Under the pieces are notes generated by a model. The model saw only the letters and a list, made by a program, of their open reading frames with translations, made no database searches and was not told the DNA's origin. Positions 37,519 through 49,698 of a stretch of DNA of 64,000 nucleotides are shown piece after piece. Positions within the stretch are counted from its first letter, which is position 1; every line of letters begins with the position of its first letter. Source of the stretch: Drosophila miranda (lineage: Eukaryota > Arthropoda > Insecta > Diptera > Drosophilidae); NCBI RefSeq assembly GCF_003369915.1, contig NC_046673.1:20141718-20205717 (forward strand). Direction: 5' to 3'. The position numbers were made by a program, and so were the translations under genes.

Positions 37519-39727
37519 GCTTCAAAGCTGTAATTCGTAGATCCGGAAAAATGCCCAGTGATTAGGTATTTGGCTCCCAACTTCAGGTCGCAGGTGTAGG
37601 CATATGCTAAACCAAAGCATAGGATCGTATCAGTTGGGTTAAGAGAAGGAATGGTTACTCGGAGAACTCACCTCTAAGCCGTACTATGGTAGGGCGATGG
37701 ATACGGTCAACGGAGCGCGGCGTCTGAACGCAGGAGCTGGGCAGAATGGCTAGCAGGCGATAGGTCTCTGTTACTCTCAATTTTTGGTATTCACTCATGG
37801 GCCGCGAGCAATTGGGGCACAATGGCGCTAAGGGAGAGGGGTGCACGTTGATATTACTATGGGAGGCATGGGTTGTGGCAGGTGTGTGTCGTGCAGCTAA
37901 GCGGTAAGATGCACATACCATCTGTGGCGCTGGTTTGCAGTGCGTTGCGCATGCACCCGCTGCCGCAGTACCAAGTCGATTGGAGGCTACACGCGGATGA
38001 AGAAAGAAGAGAATATCGCTTAGGAAAGAGACAGTGAGAGAGAGAGAGAGGGAGAGGGGGAGAGGGGGGAATCGACTGTCACCGATTTCGCTTACACCAG
38101 TGTCTCAGTTGGGGTATAGGCCGAAAGGATGCCCTGGACCAGGGACAGGCCGAGGCGTAGCGAATGCGCGGCCGGATCGAACAGCAAATTGGGACTGTAG
38201 GGCAGCCCCACGACGCGCCACTGTGCGTGCAACTGGCCAATGTCGATTGGCTTGAGGCCGGCTACCTTCAATTGGTCCCGCACTAGGCCGTACACCGAAT
38301 ACTTGACGGCTAGGCCAAACTGCAGGGGCTCTTCGACAATGAGCGGCAACAGCGATGGAGCATGCGTCAACAGATCAGCGTAGATAAAGTCGAGGCGCAG
38401 CAGCAATGGCGTCAGCAGTTTTTCGGGTGTGCGTGTGCGTGTGCGTCTGTAGTCCTCGATGAATGCTGCAACGGTCCCTTCGACTATTTTCAGCAAATGT
38501 GTCTCGCGGCAGAATTTTTCCACTAACTTTTGCTCTTGGAACCTAAGCAGCGTGCGGCCATATAAAACATTCAAGTGTCAAATAACATTGAAGTGCAATT
38601 TGAATGTTAGTTCAAGACAGGGGGTGTCTCATAATTCATCGACATTTCTTGCATACTCACTGACTAAAGCGTTGGCGCAAAATGTCGTCGTCTCCGACGT
38701 TCGAAAGATTCTCGTTTCCATCTGCAGACGTCTCTGGAGGAGCGTCATTTTGAGGGGTATTAATACTGGAGAAACTGGCTCCATTAGCCGCCATCGGCCT
38801 TTAAAAAAAAGAAAAACCAATTTAAATCTACAGCCCAAGGTTTGGATCTAAGGACACACTCACGGATCGGTATCTGTCGGTTCTGGTGTTGGTGAATTTA
38901 GCAGCTGATCGGGATTTGCAGCGATGGTATAACCAAATATCTGAGTTAATTGTACGCCAGGGCGGAATAGCTGATTGTATCCAAGTTCAGCGGTATTTGG
39001 CATTTTTGGATTCTCGTAATTTTGGAGGGTTCTATTATCAGAGCCATTGGACCCAGCTGGACCGCCGAATTGATGGCTCTGACTGGAAAAAGAAAGACAC
39101 CATTCAATCTACAGCCTGAGGGGGGATCTAAGGACACACTCACGGATTGGTATCTGTCGGGTTTGGTGGATTTGACTCCCGACGAGAACGATTGGATCCA
39201 ACTGCAGAAGCGGATGGCCTGTCGCCATTTCGACGGGATTTGTTACCAGAACGATTGGATCCAACTGCAGCTATGGATGTCTGATCGTTATATTGATGAG
39301 CACTATTACGAGAGCGATTGGATCCATAAGTCGCCATCGGCCTGTACAAGAAAAACATCATTAAATCTACAGCCTACAGAAGAATCTAAGGACACTCTCA
39401 CGGCTTGGTATCGGTCGGATTAAATGGATTTGAGCGATGGGGTCCAACAGCAGAGGGTGAAAGCTTTCCTACATTTCGACGGGCATTATTGCAAGACCGA
39501 TTGGATGGCTGATCATTACGAGAGCGACTGGATCCATTAGTCGCCATCGGCCTGTTCAAGAAAAACTCATTTAAATCTACGCCCAAGCAATGGATCGAAG
39601 AACACACTCACGGATTCGGGTCACAGGTCGGATCTGTCGGATTTGAATCGTCATCGTGGCGCAAGAATTCGTTCAGCGACAAAGTTGTACCACGGCGCCG
39701 TGCGCCTGGGTTCTTTTTAGGAGGCAT
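37497..39727 (-). CDS. Chimeric mei-218L::mei-217 gene 1 (533 codons, open)
   Basis: Minus-strand exons 39727-39612, 39551-39402, 39341-39144, 39082-38864 and 38798-38661 come from mei-218L (MPPKKNPGARRRG start); the last runs across the duplication junction at about 38715 into the end of mei-217 exon 1 (ADGN joined to ENLSNVGDD). mei-217 exons 38542-38096, 37986-37919, 37827-37672 and 37606-37497 follow. All phases match, total 1602 nt. The mei-217 part keeps the MCM N-terminal fold, including the YCGSGC...CPNC zinc ribbon and ITGHFSG end. Its TAG overlaps the mei-218 copy 1 ATG by 22 nt. Expression would be driven by the mei-218L promoter, not the mei-217 one. Gene structure is seen in sequence; expression is inferred. 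Confidence 0.7.
38709..38721. other. Unit 1/unit 2 duplication junction
   Basis: TTCTCGTTTCCATC joins mei-217 exon 1 (native TTCTCGTTGGCTTC near 63121) to mei-218L exon 5 (native AGAGTTTCCATC near 30594). A shared GTT is the only overlap, implying a microhomology or near-blunt junction. Confidence 0.9.
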
Positions 39728-40655
39728 GGCTGGAAGTAGTTCAACAAAATGTTAAAACAAAAAAAGCACAAACAACAAACCGTCCAGTTGCACGTCAGGC
39801 AGGCAGGCGTTACCCCTGACTCACGGCCCGCTAGAAGGCGCAGGCGCGGCGACAATCAACGGCAACAGCGATGGCGTCTCCGTCACCAGATCGACGCAGA
39901 ACAACACAATTTGAAGCTCACCAGGCTCGCCCTACGAATGTTGCACGAAAAATATGTATGCACAGTTCAGTTGCCGCGGCAAGTATTATTTTCGGCCGAA
40001 TATTTGCCCTAGACTTTGCTAAACAGCGTGCGGTGCGGCACTTTGTATTTTTGTAGTGTATACCGCGAAAACTACTCTGGTTTTTTTCACGACGATATAT
40101 GTATGTATAGTTTGTTCAATTTTAAAATGTTTACAAATTTTTCGTATGCGTCAGCATATGGAAAAATACAGCTGATAAATAGTTTAGTTAAATTCTATGG
40201 GTACTTGCTGATTAATTGATTGGCTTGAAACATTAACGGTTTTGCTTCTACTTGACAGTAAGCTCTGCAAAGGGCGCAGGGTTGCAGTGCGAACGTATCG
40301 ACGGGAATGGCGAATGGCAAATGAAGTTCTAGAATGTTCCATTGCCAAAGCCACACATACATGTGTACATATATCTGCACATATTCACATATGTGTGTGC
40401 GCAGTCAGCTTGAAAAATTTTCCTAACTTCGTGTCCGTCACAAATATTCCTTCGACGTTTTTGGACGTGTGCTCAGTGGTTTATTGAAAATTAATTATTA
40501 ATTAAATAATTCTAAAGGTAATAATTAAATCGATCAAATCGAAAGGAAGAAAACTTCCCATTTTCACGAAAAGGTCACGAGAAATACGCTTTCGAAGTCT
40601 TGAAGCCAAATACTGAGTCTATTTCGTTCCAGGTCGTAGTAATACCGCAGCACCC

Positions 40656-41078
40656 ATGGATATTGAAGCCGGGCCTGAGCCGAGCTGCTCAAAGCGAAGC
40701 AACGGGAATGATCCAGCCGATGATAAGGATAACGAGATGAGCGTTAAGCGCAGCCGCCCCGACGATTCGAATGAATCCTTGTCCCTGCCTGCCGCTCCGG
40801 TTGCTGGAGCACAGGACAGCGCAATGGATTACGAGATGCAGGAGCAGCAGCAGGAGCAGCCGCAGGAGCAGCCGCAGGAGCAGCCGCAGGAGCAGCAGCA
40901 GGAGCAGCAGCAGCAGGCTCCGTTTCCGCAGCAGGGTCCGTATCCTCTGGGGCTGCCGTATTTCATTATCCCGTGCCCAGTACATCCGAATCGCGTAGAT
41001 GTGTTTCACTGGGCTACACTTCGTCATTTTGCCTACAATATTCCATTTAATGATAAATATCATGGACGTGACGACTAA
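40656..41078 (+). CDS. E/Q-repeat protein, unit 2 copy (140 aa)
   Basis: Same gene as at 32643 with a shorter E/Q tract and a PYPLGLPYFI segment before the conserved tail (unit 1 has PHHLGVPYSI). Reading frame intact; function unknown. Confidence 0.65.
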   Translation: MDIEAGPEPSCSKRSNGNDPADDKDNEMSVKRSRPDDSNESLSLPAAPVAGAQDSAMDYEMQEQQQEQPQEQPQEQPQEQQQEQQQQAPFPQQGPYPLGLPYFIIPCPVHPNRVDVFHWATLRHFAYNIPFNDKYHGRDD

Positions 41079-41593
41079 ACATATCCCCTCGAAAGAAAAA
41101 CTGCCAGAAACAGGTGGAACAATAATAAATCTACAAACCAAAGAGGGAGTAAAAATAGCAAACGGGCAACGATGAACTATCAATAATAAAATATATAAAT
41201 TTGTATTTATTCCACAAGGAATTATACCCATTAAAGAAAAAACAAAAGAATAGTATTTTACCTCTACTTAATATGCAAACATCAATCAATTCTTGACTAA
41301 CTCCTGTTTCGCTGAATGCTTTCATCTTTCCATACTTTCTCTTACCTATACGACAATTACTGGCGGAGGTAATGATCCATTTATCCCTAAATAATCCCTT
41401 TGATGATATGTATTGTAGCCATCATATTGTGGGACTATTATTGCAAACCAATGCGGAAGGCTGACCACAGAACGGATCCCTTGGGAGCAGTACTATTCAA
41501 AGACAACAAAGATTCATTCCCCCACAACACAATGTTGCACAATTAAATTAATTAATTAAATATTTTCCATATATTGCAATGCTGTAAACTGGA

Positions 41594-41953
41594 TTAATTG
41601 GAAAATTTCCTCAAAGCATAGACTAAGGTGCCTGCAATCATTTTAGCAATCACCAATGTCGCCTGGTGTAGCATAACTACCACATCTTTGGATGCGACTT
41701 CAGAGCGAAAAATGGCCACGACAAGGACCACAATGACGGCCGCGCAGAACAGCGAGAGCACCAGCCGCAACAACCAAATTATAATATACCACATGATCAG
41801 GAAGAGCACTACGCAGCCGATGAGCGAGCCCAGGTCCGACGCCATCGATAGCTGGCTCAAAAAGTCATAGATAGTCTTGTAGAACGGGCCGTTCTCCAAC
41901 TGGCCCAAAGCCTGAGATTTGGGTGGGTTTTCGAAGCTGGCAGCTGGCTCCAT
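41594..41953 (-). CDS. Small two-helix membrane protein, unit 2 copy (119 aa)
   Basis: Amino-acid sequence identical to the unit 1 copy, starting at the same MEPAAS methionine. Intact. Confidence 0.7.
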   Translation of the reverse strand: MEPAASFENPPKSQALGQLENGPFYKTIYDFLSQLSMASDLGSLIGCVVLFLIMWYIIIWLLRLVLSLFCAAVIVVLVVAIFRSEVASKDVVVMLHQATLVIAKMIAGTLVYALRKFSN

Positions 41954-42355
41954 TTTCAAATTTTCGTTTGTATATTTTTGGAAAATATTTTTGGGATCTA
42001 AACTGAGGTAAACTCCAAACTTGAATGGATTGTCCAAACATTAATTGTTATATTTTTGCCTATTTGGTGATTACATTTTTGGTTTGTTTGAATATTTGGA
42101 ATAATAGATGTATGAAAGTAAAACGGTTAGTGGCATGGCATTTCTTTTGCCTGGCTTCATTTCTCGTACCTTTTCTAAAGGTAATAAGGTAATGTACCAC
42201 TTAGAGCCACCAACGACATGGTGATGAATCACAACTGGTTAATATGCGTAAGACCACATCGCAGTTGTTTGTTTGCTTTGAGCGCCTTACGAGTTACAAA
42301 AAAAAATACAAAAAAAACCAAAAAATATAAAACTTATAGTTAACTGAGTGTTGTG

Positions 42356-45300
42356 TTATTCCATTTGGTCCCAGCTGCCGGTACTGCGGCGCTTGACTTG
42401 AATGCCCAGCTGTTCCTCGCCATATCGATCGAGGTAATTCAACAGCCAGCGTGTGAACTCATCCATGTACGGATCAATGTGGGAAATCACACTGAATGTC
42501 TCCATTGATGGTGCGGGCATCTCTTGGGCACCAAATATTTTCTGCACAAAGTGCTCGCAATGAAAAATGGCTACGATCACATCCGCTTCGAGGACTTCCA
42601 ACCGCATCGCCAGCTTGGCAAACGACTCGGCGAACTGTTTCAGCACAATATACGTGGCAAAGAACAAGAGAGAGGGTGACAGGTATATTAGGTATGGTAG
42701 TACTCCATCAATTAGAAGAGGATAGATAGATCCGCTCACTTGGTCGCTGCTTGCGTGAGATCACATAGTATTTTTGCAGCAAGCATTGGGCCGCATCCCC
42801 AAAGACCACCTTGCGCTTGTGCAGCAAGCCGAGGAGCATGCGCAAATCCTCTTCAGGTACGTTCAGTCCATCCTGCTCCGTCTTCTGGCCGTCCTCGCTG
42901 TGCAGCTGGAGCAGAAAACCCCACAGGCTGTCGCTCACCTTCTCCCCCATGTAAATGGGCAGGCCAAAGATACTAAAAAGAAAGAGCGTCAATCATTGAA
43001 CTATTGATTCTGTGGTAGGAAGCGTACGGGCACAGTTTGGCAAAGGCCACTGTCTGATTGGTGGCATTCTCCGGTTGCCAGTGCGTCCAAATGGCGGCCT
43101 CGAGTGGCTGCTCGCCCTGGGTCTGCGGCACGGGCACCGCTCCGTTCTCGATAGCCTTCTCCAGCTGTTCGCCATGCTCGCGGGACAGACGCGTCCAGTC
43201 ACCGACATAGTAAACGCCCTGTTGGGCCATCAGCAGGGGACTGGCCACCACCCAATTGTAGCGCACGGGCAGTGCCGAGTGCGTGGCCTGCAGACCGCCC
43301 TCGTGCGGGCCCAGGAAACGTGGCGCCAACTGACCCACACTGGACATCAGACGATTGGCCATGGTGCTGTCGGTGGCAATGATGCACAGCGAGATGGGGG
43401 ACCGCAACTCGTCCGGCTCGATGGACGCAATGCTGGCCAGCAGGACCATCTTCAAGTAGACGTAACAGTCCATGGGTACGCACTCCTGGCTAAGCTGGGC
43501 GCTCAGGGCATAGATAAAGGCATAGTCCGAGTACTGCGAGCATATCAGTTGATACAACTTTTTCACGCTCGACGGCGCAAAGTTGAGGTCCGGCTTTGGG
43601 TGGGCTTCATTGGCTGGCCGCCGGCTAAAGAGCTGATGCCGAGCCACTGTCGAAGAACTCGATTGTCCTGGAGGAGCCGCAGTTGGGAGAGACTTGATTG
43701 CACTGTGAACTGTGCCATGTGTGTCTGGGTCTTCTTTGTCAATTTCAATATCAATTCCAACCATTGCCTGTTGGTTGTTGTCCTCCAAGTCCATATTGAG
43801 GAGCGGGCGGCTGTGCATTATATCCCTGGCCAAATCCCCCTGACTGAGGTTCCATCCCTCCTCCCATCGCTGCGCACGGGTAGAATTGCCGAGGGGGATT
43901 GGGCATTGTTCGTATCCAGGATTTGGTGTGTATGCTGGCCAATATCGTGGTCCGTTTTGAGGTTGTCCATCGCGTGTTTGTTGTCCATAAAATCCTGCTG
44001 CAGCAGGTTGCGCATTGAAGTAATATTTTGTTCCTGGTTTTGGTACAAAGAACTCATGGGACAACGGTAAATGTCCGAATTTTGGCACAAAGACACCACT
44101 TCTGTCTCCTGGGACGCGAATATATACGATGGGTTTGATTCTTTGTGGTACCAAGAACTGAGGGATGGCAATTCCTGGCTGGGACCTGATATAGAGGATG
44201 GCAGTCCGAAACCATCCAACTGTGTAGTAGTAGCCACAGCATGATCTGTCCCCGTTCCCACCCCAGTGATTGGGAGGCTGGCAAGCCGAAAAACCGACTG
44301 GTTCAACATCGGGTGGCAGTTCTCCATGGGCGCAGGGGGCTGCGGCGGCAGTCGATCTTCCCGTGCCAATATTTCGCCTGTCTGTGGGCGATAGACTACC
44401 TGGGATGTTATAACATTCTTTGGAATAACAATCCGTTCAGGCACCAAAAGCACTTCTATGGGCAATAACCCTGGATTTGAAGCCAATGCCTCAGGAGCAA
44501 AGGATGGAATAGCCGATAGTATAATCGGATTCGGACCAGGAGCCGAATAAGTAGATGGAGCCGGAGCCGGAGCCTGAGGTGCTGGAGCACTGCAATAATA
44601 GTTGTATGGCAACGGTTGCGGTTGCGGCATGGGATTTTCCATTTTCATCAAATCCTTTGCCGCAATGGAGCCTATTCTGCGTCGGGGACGGCGGGTCTGA
44701 AATCGGTAGGCTTATGATAAGGTGTGTACCTCAGATTGGTTGTAGTACATCACTTACGAAGTTCATTCTGGCACGCTGAGTGGCCTCTGCTTCCTGGGCC
44801 TGTGGTCCTATTCCCCAATCGTGTATGGCAGTGCCAGTGTTTGTGTTTTCACTAGCAGAGAGTGAAAAGGCATCGGCATCGGCATCATTCAGAGGATGAT
44901 CGAGTAAAGCCCGGCCCTGGTCAAGAGCCTCAGGCTGCTCCAGCTGCTGCCATGTGCTCTGTATTTTTGTGGGCAGCGAGCTTAGCCATTTGGCTATCGA
45001 TTCGAGCTTATCGGGCTTTAAAGGTAGCGCCGGATCGTGCCAATATGCATCCTCATTAGCCAGAGGAGCCCTCATCTTGGCTCCAACAATTGAAAGTGGA
45101 TGTTCGCATGCGTTTTCAGAAGTCTGGACTGTTAGCGACGGTGCCTGTTCGGCTTTACTTGGAGCACCTTCGATATCGTCAGAGTCCCAGTCGAATGCTG
45201 GCAGAGTGGCAGCCACAGATGTAGAGTTTGATGGCTTTTGATCGTTGTCTTGAGACGTTGGGGTTAGAATAGGGGTAACAATGCTGGTGTGACTGAATTC

Positions 45301-45502
45301 GTTTGATCCAGTGATCGTGCTGTAAAGGGAAAACTCGTTGGAATCTAGACCCTTTCATCGTCAAAGGCGCACCACACACTTACCCAACGGAACCGACCGG
45401 ATTCGAGGTATTTTGCGGCTCCTCGTCGCTGCAGAAATATTCATTGAGTGGGACAGCAGCCGTACCCTGGCGGCGTGCCCCTAGGCGCTTTTTAGATGAC
45501 AT
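42356..45502 (-). pseudogene. mei-218: mei-218 copy 2, disrupted
   Basis: Same exon plan. Carries both lesions of copy 1: the five-G run (near 43892-43896) and the 21-bp deletion at the last acceptor (near 42655). It shares with copy 3 a three-base ACC insertion near 43760 and a GGTATATT variant near 42682. Confidence 0.7.
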
Positions 45503-46691
45503 GCTTCAAAGCTGTAATTCGTAGATCCGGAAAAATGCCCAGTGATTAGGTATTTGGCTCCCAACTTCAGGTCGCAGGTGTAGGCATATGCTAAACCAAA
45601 GCATAGGATCGTATCAGTTGGGTTAAGAGAAGGAATGGTTACTCGGAGAACTCACCTCTAAGCCGTACTATGGTAGGGCGATGGATACGGTCAACGGAGC
45701 GCGGCGTCTGAACGCAGGAGCTGGGCAGAATGGCTAGCAGGCGATAGGTCTCTGTTACTCTCAATTTTTGGTATTCACTCATGGGCCGCGAGCAATTGGG
45801 GCACAATGGCGCTAAGGGAGAGGGGTGCACGTTGATATTACTATGGGAGGCATGGGTTGTGGCAGGTGTGTGTCGTGCAGCTAAGCGGTAAGATGCACAT
45901 ACCATCTGTGGCGCTGGTTTGCAGTGCGTTGCGCATGCACCCGCTGCCGCAGTACCAAGTCGATTGGAGGCTACACGCGGATGAAGAAAGAAGAGAATAT
46001 CGCTTAGGAAAGAGACAGTGAGAGAGAGAGAGAGGGAGAGGGGGAGAGGGGGGAATCGACTGTCACCGATTTCGCTTACACCAGTGTCTCAGTTGGGGTA
46101 TAGGCCGAAAGGATGCCCTGGACCAGGGACAGGCCGAGGCGTAGCGAATGCGCGGCCGGATCGAACAGCAAATTGGGACTGTAGGGCAGCCCCACGACGC
46201 GCCACTGTGCGTGCAACTGGCCAATGTCGATTGGCTTGAGGCCGGCTACCTTCAATTGGTCCCGCACTAGGCCGTACACCGAATACTTGACGGCTAGGCC
46301 AAACTGCAGGGGCTCTTCGACAATGAGCGGCAACAGCGATGGAGCATGCGTCAACAGATCAGCGTAGATAAAGTCGAGGCGCAGCAGCAATGGCGTCAGC
46401 AGTTTTTCGGGTGTGCGTGTGCGTGTGCGTCTGTAGTCCTCGATGAATGCTGCAACGGTCCCTTCGACTATTTTCAGCAAATGTGTCTCGCGGCAGAATT
46501 TTTCCACTAACTTTTGCTCTTGGAACTTAAGCAGCGTGCGGCCATATAAAACATTCAAGTGTCAAATAACATTGAAGTGCAATTTGAATGTTAGTTCAAG
46601 ACAGGGGGTGTCTCATAATTCATCGACATTTCTTGCATACTCACTGACTAAAGCGTTGGCGCAAAATGTCGTCGTCTCCGACGTTCGAAAG

Positions 46692-46704
46692 ATTCTCGTT
46701 TCCA
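46692..46704. other. Unit 2/unit 3 duplication junction
   Basis: The same 12-base fused string as at 38709, showing that this junction is a copy of a single founding event. Confidence 0.9.
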
Positions 46705-47164
46705 TCTGCAGACGTCTCTGGAGGAGCGTCATTTTGAGGGGTATTAATACTGGAGAAACTGGCTCCATTAGCCGCCATCGGCCTTTAAAAAAAAGAAAAA
46801 CCAATTTAAATCTACAGCCCAAGGTTTGGATCTAAGGACACACTCACGGATCGGTATCTGTCGGTTCTGGTGTTGGTGAATTTAGCAGCTGATCGGGATT
46901 TGCAGCGATGGTATAACCAAATATCTGAGTTAATTGTACGCCAGGGCGGAATAGCTGATTGTATCCAAGTTCAGCGGTATTTGGCATTTTTGGATTCTCG
47001 TAATTTTGGAGGGTTCTATTATCAGAGCCATTGGACCCAGCTGGACCGCCGAATTGATGGCTCTGACTGGAAAAAGAAAGACACCATTCAATCTACAGCC
47101 TGAGGGGGGATCTAAGGACACACTCACGGATTGGTATCTGTCGGGTTTGGTGGATTTGACTCCC

Positions 47165-47360
47165 GACGAGAACGATTGGATCCAACTGCAGAAGCGGATG
47201 GCCTGTCGCCATTTCGACGGGATTTATTGCCAGAACGATTGGATCCAACTGCAGAAGCGGATGGCCTGTCGCCATTTCGACTGGATTTGTTACTAGAACG
47301 ATTGGATCCAACTGCAGAAGCGGATGGCCTGTCGCCATTTCGACGGGATTTGTTACCAGA
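47165..47360. repeat. 63-nt coding minisatellite in mei-218L exon 3 (three copies)
   Basis: The block containing GATTGGATCCAACTGCAGAA and CGGATGGCCTGTCGCCATTT occurs three times in unit 3 but once in units 1, 2 and 4. Minus strand encodes SNRSGNKSRRNGDRPSASAV-type repeats with two variant residues (SNKSSRN). Each addition is 21 codons, so the frame is kept. Confidence 0.85.
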
Positions 47361-48771
47361 ACGATTGGATCCAACTGCAGCTATGGATGTCTGATCGTTA
47401 TATTGATGAGCACTATTACGAGAGCGATTGGATCCATAAGTCGCCATCGGCCTGTACAAGAAAAACATCATTAAATCTACAGCCTACAGAAGAATCTAAG
47501 GACACTCTCACGGCTTGGTATCGGTCGGATTAAATGGATTTGAGCGATGGAGTCCAACAGCAGAGGGTGAAAGCTTTCCTACATTTCGACGGGCATTATT
47601 GCAAGATCGATTGGATGGCTGATCATTACGAGAGCGACTGGATCCATTAGTCGCCATCGGCCTGTTCAAGAAAAACTCATTTAAATCTACGCCCAAGCAA
47701 TGGATCGAAGAACACACTCACGGATTCGGGTCACAGGTCGGATCTGTCGGATTTGAATCGTCATCGTGGCGCAAGAATTCGTTCAGCGACAAAGTTGTAC
47801 CACGGCGCCGTGCGCCTGGGTTCTTTTTAGGAGGCATGGCTGGAAGTAGTTCAACAAAATGTTAAAACAAAAAAAGCACAAACAACAAACCGTCCAGTTG
47901 CACGTCAGGCAGGCAGGCGTTACCCCTGACTCACGGCCCGCTAGAAGGCGCAGGCGCAGGCGCGGCGACAATCAACGGCAACAGCGATGGCGTCTCCGTC
48001 ACCAGATCGACGTAGAACAACACAATTTGAAGCTCACCAGGCTCGCCCTACGAATGTTGCACGAAAAATATGTATGCACAGTTCAGTTGCCGCGGCAAGT
48101 ATTATTTTCGGCCGAATATTTGCCCTAGACTTTGCTAAACAGCGTGCGGTGCGGCACTTTGTATTTTTGTAGTGTATACCGCGAAAACTACTCTGGTTTT
48201 TTTCACGACGATATATGTATGTATAGTTTGTTCAATTTAAAAATGTTTACAAATTTTTCGTATGCGTCAGCATATGGAAAAATACAGCTGATAAATAGTT
48301 TAGTTAAATTCTATGGGTACTTGCTGATTAATTGATTGGCTTGAAACATTAACGGTTTTGCTTCTACTTGACAGTAAGCTCTGCAAAGGGCGCAGGGTTG
48401 CAGTGCGAACGTATCGACGGGAATGGCGAATGGCAAATGAAGTTCTAGAATGTTCCATTGCCAAAGCCACACATACATGTGTACATATATCTGCACATAT
48501 TCACATATGTGTGTGCGCAGTCAGCTTGAAAAATTTTCCTAACTTCGTGTCCGTCACAAATATTCCTTCGACGTTTTTGGACGTGTGCTCAGTGGTTTAT
48601 TGAAAATTAATTATTAATTAAATAATTCTAAAGGTAATAATTAAATCGATCAAATCGAAAGGAAGAAAACTTCCCATTTTCACGAAAAGGTCACGAGAAA
48701 TACGCTTTCGAAGTCTTGAAGCCAAATACTGAGTCTATTTCGTTCCAGGTCGTAGTAATACCGCAGCACCC

Positions 48772-49182
48772 ATGGATATTGAAGCCGGGCCTGAGCCGAG
48801 CTGCTCAAAGCGAAGCAACGGGAATGATCCAGCCGATGATAAGGATAACGAGATGAGCGTTAAGCGCAGCCGCCCCGACGATTCGAATGAATCCTTGTCC
48901 CTGCCTGCCGCTCCGGTTGCTGGAGCACAGGACAGCGCAATGGATTACGAGATGCAGGAGCAGCAGCAGGAGCAGCCGCAGGAGCAGCCGCAGGAGCAGC
49001 CGCAGGAGCAGCAGCAGCAGGCTCCGTTTCCGCAGCAGGGTCCGCATCATCTGGGGGTGCCGTATTCCATTCTCCATTGCCCAGTACATCCGAATCGCGT
49101 AGATGTGTTTCACTGGGCTACACTTCGTCATTTTGCGTACAATATGCCATTTAATGATAAATATCATGGACGTGACGACTAA
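48772..49182 (+). CDS. E/Q-repeat protein, unit 3 copy (136 aa)
   Basis: Shortest E/Q tract of the four; tail has SILHCPVHPNRVDV and FAYNMPFN. Frame intact; function unknown. Confidence 0.65.
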   Translation: MDIEAGPEPSCSKRSNGNDPADDKDNEMSVKRSRPDDSNESLSLPAAPVAGAQDSAMDYEMQEQQQEQPQEQPQEQPQEQQQQAPFPQQGPHHLGVPYSILHCPVHPNRVDVFHWATLRHFAYNMPFNDKYHGRDD

Positions 49183-49698
49183 ACATATCCCCTCGAAAGA
49201 AAAACTGCCAGAAACAGGTGGAACAATAATAAATCTACAAACCAAAGAGGGAGTAAAAATAGCAAACGGGCAACGATGAACTATCAATAAAAAAATATAT
49301 AAATTTGTATTTATTCCACAAGGAATTATACCCATTAAAGACAAAAACAAAAGAATAGTATTTTACCTCTACTTAATATGCAAACATCAATCAATTCTTG
49401 ACTAACTCCTGTTTCGCTGAATGCTTTCACCTTTCCATACTTTCTCTTACCTATACGACAATTACTGGCGGAGGTAATGATCCATTTATCCCTAAATAAT
49501 CCCTTTGATGATATGTATTGTAGCCATCATATTGTGGGACTATTATTGCAAACCAATGCGGAAGGCTGACCACAGAACGGATCCCTTGGGAGCAGTACTA
49601 TTCAAAGACAACAAAGATTCATTCCCCCACAACACAATGTTGCACAATTTAATTAATTAATTAAATATTTTCCATATATTGCAATGCTGTAAACTGGA

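Larger units (their letters stand above)
30596..38715. repeat. Tandem unit 1 of the mei-217/mei-218 array (8119 bp)
   Basis: First of four near-identical direct repeats. Its left end lies inside exon 5 of mei-218L, where it is still joined to the rest of that gene; its right end is in mei-217 exon 1. Non-coding stretches: 31610-32642 (mei-218L upstream region, mei-217 relics, 5' leader of the E/Q gene), 33102-33617 (3' UTRs with AATAAA near 33147 and a minus-strand AATAAA near 33228) and 33978-34380 (mei-218 3' UTR, minus-strand AATAAA at 34065-34070). Unit-specific: about 130 extra bp at 32038-32170 compared with units 2-4. Confidence 0.95.
38715..46698. repeat. Tandem unit 2 (7983 bp)
   Basis: Direct repeat of the unit 1 content, starting inside mei-218L exon 5 and ending inside mei-217 exon 1. 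Shorter mainly because of a contracted E/Q repeat and lack of the 32.04-32.17 kb insertion. The mei-218 poly(A) hexamer is changed from AATAAA to AATTAA near 42042. Non-coding stretches are as in unit 1 (39728-40655, 41079-41593, 41954-42355). Confidence 0.95.
45481..47837 (-). pseudogene. Chimeric mei-218L::mei-217 gene 2, splice-acceptor shifted
   Basis: Same fusion structure as chimera 1, with mei-218L exons from unit 3 (start 47837) joined across the junction near 46698 to mei-217 exons. The third mei-218L exon is longer by two extra 63-nt repeats (about 47165-47360). At 46527 a base change turns the acceptor of mei-217 exon 2 from CTTAG|GTTCC into CTTAAG|TTCC, moving the usable AG by one base and shifting the frame, with a stop a few codons on. 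Likely non-functional for mei-217 unless an alternative acceptor is used; the downstream mei-218 ORF is copy 2. Confidence 0.6.

Noticed and set aside
38092-38574. Start of mei-217 at the ORF beginning NVLYGRTLLRF
   Set aside because: That start is a TTG, and the sequence before FQEQ is intron; the acceptor TTAG precedes FQEQKL and the upstream exon joins in phase.
47131-47394. Plus-strand ORF of LDPTAEADGLSPFRRDLL repeats in unit 3
   Set aside because: Antisense to the mei-218L exon 3 repeat, which is flanked by proper splice sites on the minus strand.
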